The translations under genes were made by a program, and so were the position numbers. Positions 27,797 to 35,573 of a DNA stretch of 51,229 bases are shown here, piece after piece. This stretch comes from JANXLO01 sp038231295 (lineage in GTDB: Bacteria > Armatimonadota > Chthonomonadetes > Chthonomonadales > Chthonomonadaceae): the NCBI GenBank assembly GCA_038231295.1, contig JBBRLP010000020.1, positions 1-51,229 on the forward strand, read 5' to 3'. Each line of letters opens with the position of its first letter. Within the stretch, counting starts at the first letter, position 1. The notes beneath the pieces are model-generated. The model saw only the letters and a program-made list of their open reading frames with translations, had not been told where the DNA came from and made no database searches.

Positions 27797-29242
27797 ATGA
27801 ACCCAATCATTCGCAAACGCTCGCTGGTCTTTGGTCTGTTATGCCTCTTCGTCCTCTTCGTCCTTGCCCTCACTTTCTATCTCGCTCAACGTGCTTCGCC
27901 TTATCAGGCGGTTCATCGGGCAGACGGTACGACCATCGAACTGCTGGGCTACTCGTATGGCAGGCAGCACGAACTGCGGATGCGGCAGTCCACTACGGGG
28001 ATTGAGGGCTTCCTCTCGCTCTTGCATCCTGCGCCCATTCTCAAAGCAGCCCGTACCGAGCAGAATGCCCTTGTCGTATGGCTGCGGGTGCCGCACCAAT
28101 TGGATCTGCATCCGGGCAATTTTCCTCCGTTTGTGGTCGTGCCGAGCGACGGTGGCAGTTCCGTATATCCGGTGGATACGGGCCGTTCCCTCGAAATAAA
28201 CTTCACCACCGGGAGGCAATACAGTTCGATGGTGTCCATGTCGCAGAATGTGATTTCCACGCAGTGGGATGAGAACATCGGTCTTGTCCTTCCCGCCTAT
28301 CCGCGCAGCAAAAGCCGGTTCCGTCTGGAGGTCATGTAGGTCGGAGGAATCAAGCCCCTGGCGACTTTCCAGATCGAGAACCCGCATCCCGAACAACACG
28401 CCCCGATCAGATCAGATGCCCTGCCTGCTGCGAAACAGGATGGCGACCTAGCCGTCACACTCGACGCGATCACGCCCTCTCAGAAACGACAGTATGCACT
28501 TGCGAATGGTGGGGAGAACTGGTCTCGCAGCCAGCCGAAGGGGGCGGTATTGATGCCGGGTGCACAGAGCCGCCAGACGGTGCATCTGTCGTATCGCTAT
28601 AAAGGCAGCCCCGTTCAGGACTGGAAGATCGTGGATTTAGAGGCGACAGATGCAGAAGGCAACCTCATGCGGGAGAGCGCTCTGGCCCCGACCTGGCCCT
28701 GCACGGAGTACAGCCCTCCGTCCCCGAATGCGCCGTACAGACTTCGTGTAGGCGTCCAGAAGACCGTCTACAGCGATTTCGACCCGGACGAACTCTGGAC
28801 AGTGGCGGACGTTACCCTGCCCATCAACGGAAACGAGGCTCCTGTTCAGCAGCGGTTTGATCGAGAGAATCTGCATCTGACCGTCGAAGGTGTCTATGGG
28901 ATGGATGGCAGAAAATTCAATTCCGATCTGGCTGTCGTAAAACTCATGGTTGACTCGCCGCTCAAGAACCTCGTCATCCTCCTTCATGTCGAGGACGAAC
29001 AGGGGCGAACCATCGCAAGCCCCTGGCCTGCCGTCAATCGTGAATTTGGCCCCGATGGCACCTTCGTGGTAAACGGCAAACTTACCGTCTTTCATAAGGG
29101 CTTCCTCAGCGATCAAAACCCGAAATACCGCTCTGCGCCACTCCAGATTCCGAAGGGTGTCAAGCGCCTCAAACTGTTTTTCAAGCTTCCGCGGACCCAC
29201 TTCGTCGAATTCGTCGTGCCGGGCAGCCAGCCGGAAAAATGA
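27797..29242 (+). pseudogene. Membrane-anchored exported protein interrupted by an in-frame amber codon
   Basis: The frame opened by ATG 27797 (AAAGGG 10 nt upstream) encodes an N-terminal anchor (LVFGLLCLFVLFVLALTFYLA) and a beta-rich domain, and stops at TAG 28337-28339 after 180 codons. The same frame then continues without another stop to 29242, for 482 codons in all. The 70 codons straight after the stop read as ordinary protein (PLATFQIENPHPEQHAP). A single-base change in a formerly intact gene is the simplest explanation. Other options are a sequencing error, stop-codon readthrough, or internal restart at ATG 28553, which has AAGGGGG upstream. Function unknown. Confidence 0.65.
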
Positions 29243-29243
29243 T

Positions 29244-29272
29244 CGCTCCACCTCAAAATTGGAGGTGGAGCG
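29244..29272. terminator. Bidirectional hairpin between convergent genes
   Basis: The stem CGCTCCACCTC pairs perfectly with GAGGTGGAGCG over 11 bp around a 7-nt loop (AAAATTG). It starts 2 nt after the stop of the plus-strand gene and lies 38 nt from the end of the minus-strand aminotransferase gene. There is no clear U-run on either side. Confidence 0.6.
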
Positions 29273-29309
29273 GTCGGCTGCTGTCAACGGGGAAGCGTTC
29301 TCAGCGCTA

Positions 29310-30623
29310 TCATGCCGTTTTTCGCAGGGCGGCTTCCAGGATGTCGAGGCCGCACCAGAGAATCGGTTCAGGCGTATTGAGCGGCGGGATGAGGCGGAGT
29401 GTGGAGTTGTCCGTCGCGGGATTGCCGATCTTCGCGCCGCAGGTGAGGAGGAGCAACCCGGCTTCCCGGCACTGGAGTTTGACCGCCTCGCAGCGGGCAT
29501 AGTCTGGCTGACCATCAGGGTCGCGCAGTTCCACGCCGAGCATCAGGCCGTTGCCGCGCACGTCCGTCACGCCGAACTGCCCGACCAGAGGACAGAGACG
29601 CGCCTTGACCGCTTCGCCAAGTCGCGCTGCCCGCTCGATCAGACCTTCCCGCTCGATGACGCGCAGGGCTGCAAGGCCCGCCGCGCAGGAGAGGGGATTG
29701 CCCCCGAAGGTCGTGCCGTGCTCTCCGGGCTGCCAGCGGCCCATCAGCGACTGCGGCGCGGCGAGGCCGGCGAGCGGTAAGCCGCCCCCGACCGCCTTAC
29801 CGAACACGACCATGTCCGGCGCGATGCCCAGATGTTCGAAGCCGAACCAGCGCCCTGTGCGCCCGAACCCCGACTGAATCTCATCGGCAATCAGCAGGAT
29901 GCCATGCTTCCGGGTCAGTTCGCGAATCCGCTGTGCGGCGTCCGGCAACATCGGCATATATCCTCCCTCGCCCTGCTGCGCCTCGAAGAAGACTGCCGCC
30001 ACCTCGTCGCCGATGTCGTTCAGCAGCCGCTCCAGACTGTTCACACAGCAGTCCGCACGATTCAGATCGCAGCCCGCACAGCGCGGCGCAGCGACGTGGT
30101 GGATGTGGTTCGCTCGCAGGGGAGAGAGAAACGCCTCATACGCCTGCCAGTGCGCGGTCTTCGATCGGGAGAGCGCCGAGGCAAACAGGGTGCGGCCATG
30201 AAACGCCCCCTCGAACGCAACGAATTTGTGTCGCCCGGTCGCCTTGAGCGCCAGCTTCCCTGCGGCGTCCACCGACTCGCTGCCGCTGTTCATGAACAGA
30301 AACGTCCAGTCCTCCCCACCGACCGCCTCCGCGAACCGCTCACGCAGAAACTTCGCCAGCTCCAACTGCGGGACATGGCGCATGATGTCGGAGACGTGCA
30401 GCACTTTCGCCGCCTGCTCCGTGATCGCCGCAACGACCTCCGCGTGACCGTGACCGCAGGCATGAACCGCGATCCCGCCCGTGAAGTCTATAAACTCCCG
30501 GCCTCCAAACGTCGTGACAGAGGCTCCCGACGCCGTTCGCGCCACCTCGTCCGTCTCAAACCCGACGACCTCCGCCAGCAGGCGAGCCGCGTTCAGTTCG
30601 AGAACGCGCTTATCCGTCAACAT
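29310..30623 (-). CDS. Class III PLP-dependent aminotransferase (GABA/ornithine/lysine type)
   Basis: The protein has 437 residues. Class III features are MNSGSESVDAAGKLA (phosphate site), AFHGRTLFA, IADEIQSGFGRTG with Asp247, and Lys276 in VVFGKAVGGGLPLAG, which forms the internal aldimine with pyridoxal phosphate. GTTFGGNPLSCAAG is also present. A Cys cluster CAGC...CC lies at about 182-193. Such enzymes move a terminal amino group from GABA, ornithine, lysine or acetylornithine to 2-oxoglutarate. With the aldehyde dehydrogenase upstream, the product would be a semialdehyde for oxidation. A ribosome site AGGAAAGG lies 9 nt before ATG 30623. Confidence 0.9.
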   Translation of the reverse strand: MLTDKRVLELNAARLLAEVVGFETDEVARTASGASVTTFGGREFIDFTGGIAVHACGHGHAEVVAAITEQAAKVLHVSDIMRHVPQLELAKFLRERFAEAVGGEDWTFLFMNSGSESVDAAGKLALKATGRHKFVAFEGAFHGRTLFASALSRSKTAHWQAYEAFLSPLRANHIHHVAAPRCAGCDLNRADCCVNSLERLLNDIGDEVAAVFFEAQQGEGGYMPMLPDAAQRIRELTRKHGILLIADEIQSGFGRTGRWFGFEHLGIAPDMVVFGKAVGGGLPLAGLAAPQSLMGRWQPGEHGTTFGGNPLSCAAGLAALRVIEREGLIERAARLGEAVKARLCPLVGQFGVTDVRGNGLMLGVELRDPDGQPDYARCEAVKLQCREAGLLLLTCGAKIGNPATDNSTLRLIPPLNTPEPILWCGLDILEAALRKTA

Positions 30624-30680
30624 GATTTTATACCTTTCCTAAAAGCACGAGTTACGAAGTTGTGACCTTGCGTTCGTGTT

Positions 30681-30728
30681 TTATGGAGGTGGGTAAGTTG
30701 CGGCGATGACGAGCTGCTCGAAGGTCAT
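30681..30728 (-). CDS. Possible 15-residue small ORF after the aldehyde dehydrogenase
   Basis: ATG 30728 opens MTFEQLVIAATYPPP followed by TAA. A strong ribosome site AAGGAG (30738-30743) overlaps the stop of the aldehyde dehydrogenase gene as TAAGGAG, 9 nt before the ATG. It may be a real small protein, a coupling leader for the aminotransferase 57 nt downstream, or the stub of a lost gene. No homolog is recognised. Confidence 0.3.
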   Translation of the reverse strand: MTFEQLVIAATYPPP

Positions 30729-30741
30729 GAGAAATGGCTCC

Positions 30742-32241
30742 TTACGAGACCTGGGTGTCAATCTGGGCGCGAACGAGTTCGGCAGATTCGGCGAAATTGA
30801 TATAGACGGACTTCCACTCGGTGCAGTAGTCCATCGCCATCCAACCGGCTTCCCGGTGACCATTGCCGGTGTTTTTGGTGCCGCCAAAGGGCAGTTGAAT
30901 CTCCGCGCCGCTGGTTGGAAGGTTGATATAGACGATGCCCGCTTCCATCTCCTGCATCGCCTGAAACGCCCGGTGGACGTTCTGGGTGTAGAGGGACAGG
31001 GAGAGGCCGTACTGCGTGGCGTTCGCCGCCGCAATCGCCTCCTCCAGACTGCCTACTTCGATCAGCCCCGTCACCGGCCCGAAAATCTCCTCCTGCGCGA
31101 CCCGCATCGTCAGCGTCATCTCGTCCAGCACAGTGGGGGCGTAGAAGCAGCCTGCGCCGAAGGGGTCGGCGTCCAGAATCTTGCCGCCTGTCAGGGTCTT
31201 TGCGCCCTCCGCCAGTCCGATCTCGACATAACGGTGGATGCGCTCCAACTGTTTGCGATTGATGACCGGCCCGATCTGCGCCTCCGGGTCAATCCCCGCG
31301 CCCATGCGGAGCGCGTTCGTCCTGTCTACCAGTTCGTCGCGAAATTTGCGCTTCACATCCCGATGCACGATCAGTCGACTCGCCGCCGTGCAGCGCTGCC
31401 CCGCTGTGCCGAACGCGCTCCATAATGCCCCTTTCAGGGCCAGTTCCAGATTCGCATCGTCCATAACGACAATCGCGTTTTTGCCGCCGAGTTCGCAGCT
31501 TACGCGCTTCATCAACTGTCCGCAGCGGGCGGCGATCTGCCGTCCGACCTCTGTCGAACCCGTGAAAGAAATCGTTGCGACGCTTGCCGATTCGACCAGC
31601 GCGGCCCCGGCCTCCGCGCCGAAGCCCGTCACGAGGTTGACGACGCCCGCCGGAATTCCCGCCTCAACCAGTAGCTCCATGAACGCGACGGCGAGGGCTG
31701 GTGTGTCTTCTGCGGGTTTCAGCACGACCGTATTTCCGGCGAGCAGGGCCGGGAACATCTTCCAGCTTGGGATGGCGATGGGGAAGTTCCAGGGCGTGAT
31801 GAGGCCGACGACCCCGACCGGAACCCGCTGCGCTGTGCAGAACATATCAGCACGTTCGGAAGGCACGACGCTCCCGTTCGGCATCCGCCCGAACGCCGCG
31901 ATGTAGTAGGCCATATCTATCGCCTCCTGCACATCGCCCCGCGCCTCCACCAGCACTTTGCCCATCTCCTCGACCATTAGGCGAGAGAGCCGCTCCTTCT
32001 CCCGCTCCAGCAACTGCCCCATCCGAAACAGCAACGCCCCACGCACAGGCGCAGGCGTCCGCCGCCATGCCGGATACGCTACTGCCGCTGCCGTAACCGC
32101 CGCCTCGACGTCCGCCGTCTGCGAACGTGCGAACAGACCGATAACCACTTCGTTCTTCGCCGGATTGCGGGACTCAAAGGTCTGCCCGTCCTGCGCGGTT
32201 CGCCATGCGCCGCCGATGTAGTTCGTTTTGCCGTCGTTCAT
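30742..32241 (-). CDS. NAD(P)-dependent aldehyde dehydrogenase
   Basis: The protein has 499 residues from ATG 32241 (MNDGKTNYIGGAWR), with GAGGAG 11 nt upstream; the frame start at 32262 reads through that site. ALDH features are PWNFP (Asn152), KPAEDTP, FTGSTEVG, CELGGKNA with general base Glu250, and the nucleophile Cys284 in GTAGQRCTAASR. These enzymes oxidise aldehydes to carboxylates. The neighbours, a class III aminotransferase and a VOC protein, suggest a semialdehyde such as 2-aminoadipate, glutamate or succinate semialdehyde as substrate (inference). It begins 7 nt after the VOC gene. Confidence 0.93.
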   Translation of the reverse strand: MNDGKTNYIGGAWRTAQDGQTFESRNPAKNEVVIGLFARSQTADVEAAVTAAAVAYPAWRRTPAPVRGALLFRMGQLLEREKERLSRLMVEEMGKVLVEARGDVQEAIDMAYYIAAFGRMPNGSVVPSERADMFCTAQRVPVGVVGLITPWNFPIAIPSWKMFPALLAGNTVVLKPAEDTPALAVAFMELLVEAGIPAGVVNLVTGFGAEAGAALVESASVATISFTGSTEVGRQIAARCGQLMKRVSCELGGKNAIVVMDDANLELALKGALWSAFGTAGQRCTAASRLIVHRDVKRKFRDELVDRTNALRMGAGIDPEAQIGPVINRKQLERIHRYVEIGLAEGAKTLTGGKILDADPFGAGCFYAPTVLDEMTLTMRVAQEEIFGPVTGLIEVGSLEEAIAAANATQYGLSLSLYTQNVHRAFQAMQEMEAGIVYINLPTSGAEIQLPFGGTKNTGNGHREAGWMAMDYCTEWKSVYINFAESAELVRAQIDTQVS

Positions 32242-32248
32242 GCGGTCT

Positions 32249-33586
32249 CTATCTCCTCGCATCGGTGTCGCGTATAATGCTGCTCACACCGGTCTTGTTG
32301 AAGCCTTTGAAGCCGTCCCAGCGCTGCAAAATCTCGATATGGCTGCCGGGCGCGCCCTGTGTACGGAAACGCTTGGCCTGTTCGGGAGTGAGGGATTGGG
32401 TGGAGAGCAGGGCTTCGAGACGTTCGGGGGCGACGGGCCATACCTCTGCCGCGCTGAACGCCTGTTTGAGCATCGGCAGATCGGTGAAGGGGGGCATGAC
32501 CGGGAATCCCGCTGCCTCCATATTCGCCTGCGCCTGCGCGAAATCGAACTCACACTCGATATGGTGCATCCCGGCTTTGCCAATGCTGCTGCCGTGCAGA
32601 CCGCACCAGAGACCGATGGTTCCGAGTTCGGAGCGGGGAGGGAGTGCCGTCGTGGCGAAGTCTATATCCAGTTCGGAGGGAGCCATATCCACATCAGCGA
32701 AGATGACGACGCGGCTGACGGGGTGTTCGCATATCTGTGCGCCCCATCCGGCCTCTGCGCCCGCGTAGAAGCGTTCCCGTGCGAGAAAGCCGAGGCTCTG
32801 CCAGCACTGCATCAGGGCGCGGAAGGAGGCGCGAGAACTGCGGTAGGTGTGGTGGTCGTGGTTGGCCCAACCGAAGCCGAGTTCGGTCTGCCGATTATAC
32901 TGCCACTGCGCGGCGCGGTTACGGGTAAGGTAGTAGGCGCGTTCGGCGGCAAAAAACTCGTCTGTGGTGCGATCCGCGCCCAACTCTTCAGTAAGGCGGC
33001 AAAGGAGTGCCTGCGTCTCCCGCAGCACGTCCGCTTCGTCGCCATCGCGGGAACGGTCTCGCAGCGTTTCCCGCGCACGGGCCAGTGCCCGCGCCGAGGC
33101 AGGCGGGAGTTCGCCGGGGCGAAAGCCCGCATAGCCCTGCCGTACCACGACCGCAAGCTCTCCGCAAGGCAGGGGATAGCGCACCTCTTCATAACCGGAG
33201 TCGGGATCGCCATGCTGACCCTGGGTCGGCAATCCATTGGCCTCCGCAAAGTCCGTGAGATTTTCGGCGACGAGCGCGAGGCGAGGGGAAGATAGGGAGG
33301 AATCAAGGCGGACACGTGGAAGACGCGCTCCCGGATGCTCCCAGAAGGCGTCGCCGTCTTCGGTCGTCCGTTCGCACAGGCCGATTTGCGCGAGATAATG
33401 CCGAAGGTCGGCGGTATCCGGCAGCGTCCAATGGTCAACCAGGTTGAGGAGCAGGACACCCGCGCACGACCGGAAGCGTTCTTCCATCACAGCGAGAGAG
33501 GGATTGGCCGCTGCGAAATCGCGAAGCTGCGCCTCGAAGAAGGCCGCCGCTTTGGGACAGCGAGGCCAGGACTCCAGAAGTGTCAT
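32249..33586 (-). CDS. VOC-superfamily protein resembling 4-hydroxyphenylpyruvate dioxygenase
   Basis: The protein has 445 residues. No name is assigned, but three VOC-like stretches can be seen. One is N-terminal (NLVDHWTLPD...GLCER, about 48-73). One is central (ANHDHHTYRSSRASF...QSLGFLARERFYAG, about 241-277) and matches in spacing the region around the first Fe ligand of HPPD. The last (GMHHIECEFDF...AAGFPVM, about 339-364) continues to GSHIEILQRWDGFKGF, like the HPPD end E-F-I-Q-R...GFG. Candidate ligands are His243/His245, His341/His342 and Glu418. It heads an operon with an aldehyde dehydrogenase and an aminotransferase. A non-heme iron oxygenase on a 2-oxo acid is inference. Confidence 0.6.
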   Translation of the reverse strand: MTLLESWPRCPKAAAFFEAQLRDFAAANPSLAVMEERFRSCAGVLLLNLVDHWTLPDTADLRHYLAQIGLCERTTEDGDAFWEHPGARLPRVRLDSSLSSPRLALVAENLTDFAEANGLPTQGQHGDPDSGYEEVRYPLPCGELAVVVRQGYAGFRPGELPPASARALARARETLRDRSRDGDEADVLRETQALLCRLTEELGADRTTDEFFAAERAYYLTRNRAAQWQYNRQTELGFGWANHDHHTYRSSRASFRALMQCWQSLGFLARERFYAGAEAGWGAQICEHPVSRVVIFADVDMAPSELDIDFATTALPPRSELGTIGLWCGLHGSSIGKAGMHHIECEFDFAQAQANMEAAGFPVMPPFTDLPMLKQAFSAAEVWPVAPERLEALLSTQSLTPEQAKRFRTQGAPGSHIEILQRWDGFKGFNKTGVSSIIRDTDARR

Positions 33587-33691
33587 GGGGCATCTCCTTC
33601 ACTACGTCGTGAGGCGCAAAACCGCGCAGCGACCGAAAAACACTTTCGCCGTCATTGCCGAAAGCCTGAATAGGATAAACTCGTCGGCTTT

Positions 33692-33700
33692 ATTATACCA
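33692..33700 (-). promoter_or_regulatory. Extended -10 promoter of the VOC/ALDH/aminotransferase operon
   Basis: On the minus strand the sequence is TGG-TATAAT (33700 to 33692), an extended -10 element. No good -35 is present, as is usual for this class. The predicted start near 33685 gives a leader of about 99 nt, with AAGGAG before ATG 33586. Confidence 0.55.
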
Positions 33701-33816
33701 TAGTGTCCCATTGTCGTGTTTTTGGGACAGAGAGATGTGCTGGTCTTCCTGGTGGGCGATACTTCATACCAGTTACTCGTAATTGATAGAGAATCTTGTC
33801 AGAGAAGGATTATAAT

Positions 33817-34455
33817 ATGACTGCATCATACGACCTAAAGTCGGTTCTTCATCAGTTTATCTGGGAATGGAGGGTGGAACAGCAAGAGAATAATATGCTG
33901 GGAATATCTTATCTCTATGAAAAAATTCGTAAGGCGGATTGGTTTCCAATAATCACATCATTATCTGAGCAAGAACGCGTCGCTATCCTAATAGACGCCT
34001 TCGTGACTGATCCTCCAAACCGCCCAGCAGATAAGACACATTTTATCGGTAGTCGGGGTCCGAAGCCCCTCATCGCATTTTGGCTAGGCGTGATCTGTCT
34101 AGACACTAAACAAGCCGTCGAATATCTTTTTCTAGCTGCCCTGAAAGATAATGTGGACGGTCGCTTGGCAGATACAGCTGTGAAACCTCTCGGAGCTATG
34201 CGAACAATCGACTTGGTCTTCCAAACCCATCAGAACCCAGATGCCCTAGAAGATTTTCTATATAATTTCGAACTCACTCTTTTGCCTGAGGTTCCTCCAC
34301 AGGATCGCGATGCAGTCAAGCAGTACTATATAAAACGCCGCATTGAGTCACTCGAGAATAACCGTCGATTTTCTAGCACTGAGGAAGTAAAAGAGTACGC
34401 AAAGCGCTTGGATGCGAGGCTAGACTATTACCTTTCCTTACCAGACATGACATAG
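33817..34455 (+). CDS. Orphan protein of unknown function in an AT-richer patch
   Basis: The protein has 212 residues from ATG 33817, with AGAAGGA 7 nt upstream; TATAAT abuts the start codon but would place transcription inside the gene. It is mostly helical and charged, with GPKPLIAFWLGVICLDTKQAVEYLFLAAL in the middle and a C-terminal charged helix (RRIESLENNRRFSSTEEVKEYAKRL). No signal peptide or motif was recognised. Base composition is clearly more AT-rich than the surroundings, and a decayed IS lies downstream, so it may have been acquired horizontally (inference). A small inverted repeat GCTGTA-TTATT-TACAGC (34469-34485) follows the stop. Confidence 0.6.
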   Translation: MTASYDLKSVLHQFIWEWRVEQQENNMLGISYLYEKIRKADWFPIITSLSEQERVAILIDAFVTDPPNRPADKTHFIGSRGPKPLIAFWLGVICLDTKQAVEYLFLAALKDNVDGRLADTAVKPLGAMRTIDLVFQTHQNPDALEDFLYNFELTLLPEVPPQDRDAVKQYYIKRRIESLENNRRFSSTEEVKEYAKRLDARLDYYLSLPDMT

Positions 34456-34824
34456 CAATTCCCCATTGGCTGTATTATTTACAGCACCGGTTGCAAATCA
34501 GTTCAATGGACACTTTTGAATGTAAGCCAGCGAGTTAAAGGTAGGTGTCATCTAGATTTACTGTAGACCCCAAAGTAGCGAGGGAACCTGATGAGCATGG
34601 TATGCAAATCTTATACCGGTCAGTTCTAAAGAAAGCCGACCAACTGCCAAAGTAGTGCAGATATGTCGTAGACGCATCGCGAAATCAGGGAATCAGTGTC
34701 ACCAGTTTTGAAAACGGGAAGAAGCAACTGATTTCAGCAACTGCGTCTTCGATGTCCTCCTCAAAGGATTTTACAGTCCTCTCCAGCTTCGACATCTTTG
34801 CGGTAACCGGAACACCTACTAAGT
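34456..34824. other. Intergenic stretch without a supported gene
   Basis: Apart from the weak hairpin at 34469-34485, I see no gene here. A minus-strand frame from 34795 could encode 36 residues ending at 34685, but it has no support. The stretch shares the AT-richer composition of the preceding gene. Confidence 0.5.
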
Positions 34825-35522
34825 GCGTGTTTAGCAAATCCGCCTTTGATGTAGGATAATAGGGTATGAAAACTCGCAAACCTTACCCTACCGATTTAAC
34901 CCAGGAGCAATGGAACCTAATTGCCCCGTTGCTCCCGCCCGAAAAACCTCCGTTAACGTGCGGACGCTGGCGGCAAGCAGGCAAACAGCCTACTCTCTCG
35001 GTGGTTATTCTCGACAGCGAGACGATCAAGACCACCGATAAAGGGGACACCAGAGCAGGCGAACATTGGCTATGACTCCAACAAGAAGATCAAAGGATGC
35101 AAACGCCATCTCGCCGTAGGTACCCTCGGACTGCTCTGGGCGGTGGAAGTGACCGCTGCCTCGGTCCAAGATCGGAACGGCGCGTTGCTGGTGCTGTCGC
35201 AACTCGAACCCTTCGGAGAGCGCTTAAAAGTTCTGTTTGCCGACAGCGCCTATAGCGGTTTTCTGCAAGATTGTGCTTCTTATATGCATGCCTGGACGCT
35301 TGAGATTGTCACCAAGCCCGCCGACCAGAAAGGCTTTGTGGTGCAACCCAAGCGTTGGATCGTGGAGCGCACGATTGCCTGGTCGGTGAAATATTGGCGT
35401 CTGGTGAAAGACTACGAATATCGGGTCGAAACCAGCAAGGCCATGATCTGTTGGGCGATAGTCAGTCACATGCTCCACAAATCAACACGCGAAAGTGCCG
35501 TAGCATGATTTGCTAAACACGC
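34825..35522 (+). mobile_element. Decayed IS5-family insertion sequence with 16-nt terminal inverted repeats
   Basis: GCGTGTTTAGCAAATC (34825-34840) and its exact complement (35507-35522) bound a 698-nt element. The match extends two more bases outward with one mismatch. No exact target duplication is visible at the borders. The transposase inside is shortened and frameshifted, so the copy is probably immobile unless acted on in trans. Confidence 0.85.
34866..35508 (+). pseudogene. IS5-family transposase remnant
   Basis: The start is ATG 34866: MKTRKPYPTDLTQEQWNLIAP, a typical IS5-type N-terminus. After LLPPEKP the reading jumps to GRWRQAGKQPTLSVVILDSETIKTT. Relatives have roughly 60-80 more residues here, so an internal deletion is likely; the first DDE aspartate (ILDSE) is kept. 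Frame 1 ends at 35075, and the family sequence continues in the +1 frame from about 35050: NIGYDSNKKIKGCKRHLAVGTLG, ADSAY, and PKRWIVERTIAWSVKYWRLVKDYE with the YREK-like region. The stop at 35506-35508 overlaps the right inverted repeat. Confidence 0.85.
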
Positions 35523-35573
35523 TCTCAAGGGTAGATGGCGAATTGGGAGTGTAGTCTGTCTGGAGGATAGTCT

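Noticed and set aside
34866..35508. Programmed frameshifting in the IS transposase
   Set aside because: A +1 shift near AAAGGGG exists, but the likely internal deletion shows the gene is already broken.
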